A program made the translations under genes and the position numbers. A stretch of DNA of 7,707 nt. It comes from Acidimicrobiaceae bacterium (GTDB lineage Bacteria > Actinomycetota > Acidimicrobiia > Acidimicrobiales > RAAP-2). Shown piece by piece: positions 6,681 through 7,707 of the stretch. Position 1 is the first letter of the stretch. Each line of letters starts with the position of its first letter. The stretch spans positions 1 through 7,707 of the forward strand of contig JAUTXB010000103.1 in assembly GCA_030838245.1 (NCBI GenBank), given 5' to 3'. A model generated the notes under the pieces. The model did no database searches. It saw only the letters and a list, made by a program, of their open reading frames with translations, and had not been told where the DNA came from.

Positions 6681-7707
6681 TCATCCCGCCGCGTTACTCG
6701 TTGCCGACGCGGGGACGTGCCCGCCGTGAGCGGCCAACACGTTGAGCGCTTGGTTGAGCGTCGACACGGCGTAGATCTGCAGACCTGGGGTCTTCTTCGA
6801 CATGGCCACCTTGTATTCCTGGGGCGGCACCAGAAAGATGGTGGCACCGGACTGCTCCACGGCAACCGTCTTCTGGGCGACGCCGCCCACATCCCCGACG
6901 TTTCCCTGGTCGTCCATAGTGCCGGTGGCCGCCACCGTCCGGTTGCCGGTGAGGTTGCCCCCTGACAGCGTGTCGATGACCCCGAGGGTCATGGCCAAGC
7001 CAGCTGACGGGCCGCCGATGTTGGTGACGTCGATCGACACGGCGAACGGAAAGGTGTAGTTGACCTGGTCCTGAGGCTCGATCCCCAGGGTCACCGTGGC
7101 CTTGTGGCCCCCGCCCAGGTCGACCCTCGAGGTTCGGAGGGTGATCGAGATGGGCTGGGGCTTCCCCGAACCGCCCTTCTTCACCGACAGGGTCACCGTC
7201 TGGCCCGAGTGGTATTTCTTCAACGTCGTGCTGAGCGACGTGGCCGTGAGGGTGGGCACACCGTCCACGGCAGTGACGACGTCACCGACATGGAGCACGC
7301 CGTATGCCGGGGTCCCGTTCCACACGGCGAAGAGCACTGCGCCGCCGGCCGTGGCCGGAACGGTGTAGCCGAGCCGACGAAGCGCCGCCGCTTTGGCCTG
7401 GGCCTCCGCTTGGCTCATCTCCAACGTACCCTGGGCGTCGAGCTCCGAGGGCGGGGTGCCGCCGGTCACGGATTCGAGCGGCTGGAGAACGGTGTTGCTG
7501 TCGAGCTTGAAGTACCAGTAGGTGAGGGCCGAGACCCGGCTGAGGTTCACGTCGGTCAGCTTCACCGGGCGGGCGACGTGATGCGCCTTGCCGGCCGGAA
7601 CGGTGATGAACTGCTGCACCGATTGCGCCGTGCCCGGCTGGACGGCGTAGTAGTTCATGTTGATCCGCGACAAGATGACGACGGCCAACACCAAGACGAC
7701 GACGATC
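6681..7707 (-). CDS. PDZ domain Lon-like (S16) serine protease, membrane-anchored (N-terminus outside window)
   Basis: The frame stays open to the window edge, so the true start lies beyond 7707; numbering here uses the codon at 7694 as 1. The visible N-terminus, rich in Val, Ile and Leu, is a membrane anchor followed by NYYAVQPG, typical of the YlbL/Rv3194c-like group. A PDZ domain covers about residues 118-175 (GAVLFAVWNGTPA, then GDVVTAVDGVP). A Lon-type protease domain follows, with catalytic Ser230 in GGPSAGLAMTLG (codon 7005-7007) and Lys275 in VGGVAQKTV (codon 6870-6872). Their 45-residue spacing fits the Ser-Lys dyad of family S16. There is no AAA+ ATPase, so this is not a true Lon. 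The family is held to the outer face of the membrane; its substrates here are unknown. It is the first visible gene of the probable operon with the DivIVA-like and UPF0182 genes. Confidence 0.93.
   Translation of the reverse strand, partial: IVVVLVLAVVILSRINMNYYAVQPGTAQSVQQFITVPAGKAHHVARPVKLTDVNLSRVSALTYWYFKLDSNTVLQPLESVTGGTPPSELDAQGTLEMSQAEAQAKAAALRRLGYTVPATAGGAVLFAVWNGTPAYGVLHVGDVVTAVDGVPTLTATSLSTTLKKYHSGQTVTLSVKKGGSGKPQPISITLRTSRVDLGGGHKATVTLGIEPQDQVNYTFPFAVSIDVTNIGGPSAGLAMTLGVIDTLSGGNLTGNRTVAATGTMDDQGNVGDVGGVAQKTVAVEQSGATIFLVPPQEYKVAMSKKTPGLQIYAVSTLNQALNVLAAHGGHVPASATSNAAG

Overview
The window looks like chromosomal DNA from a high-GC actinobacterium. The reasons are strong G/C third-position bias, a GTG start, a DivIVA-type gene, and a Lon-like PDZ protease next to a UPF0182 membrane protein, a pairing I recall from mycobacteria (Rv3194c-Rv3193c). 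A deep-branching class such as Acidimicrobiia would fit, but the sequence alone does not prove it.

Layout. The left part (1 to about 1083) is read on the + strand. It holds the 3' three quarters of an alpha/beta hydrolase of the non-heme chloroperoxidase/esterase type, then the decayed C-terminal end of a catalase gene, without its catalytic core and with an in-frame TAG. From 1084 to about 1538 no convincing gene is seen; this stretch has looser composition, a near-perfect 20-bp palindrome and three copies of an 8-bp word. A long bulged hairpin (1539-1592) sits 3 nt beyond the 3' end of an initiator tRNA-fMet gene (1596-1672, - strand).

The right part (1749-7707) is a compact - strand gene set, probably one operon, transcribed right to left: a membrane-anchored PDZ/Lon-like serine protease (N-terminus cut by the window edge), a 616-residue DivIVA-domain protein with an unusual Cys/His-rich C-terminus like that of phage Mu gpF/SPP1 gp7 head proteins, and a 1011-residue UPF0182 multi-pass membrane protein with a Thr-rich tail. 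The gaps are 35 and 10 nt. All three products are expected at or near the envelope: a protease outside the membrane, a coiled-coil scaffold at the inner face and a large membrane protein. A joint role in envelope or polar organisation is an inference.

The most notable item is the DivIVA-coiled-coil-gpF-like fusion placed between two genes that I recall as direct neighbours elsewhere. The boundary between the decayed + strand region and the intact - strand operon falls at the tRNA gene, which suggests, but does not prove, past rearrangement at the tRNA.
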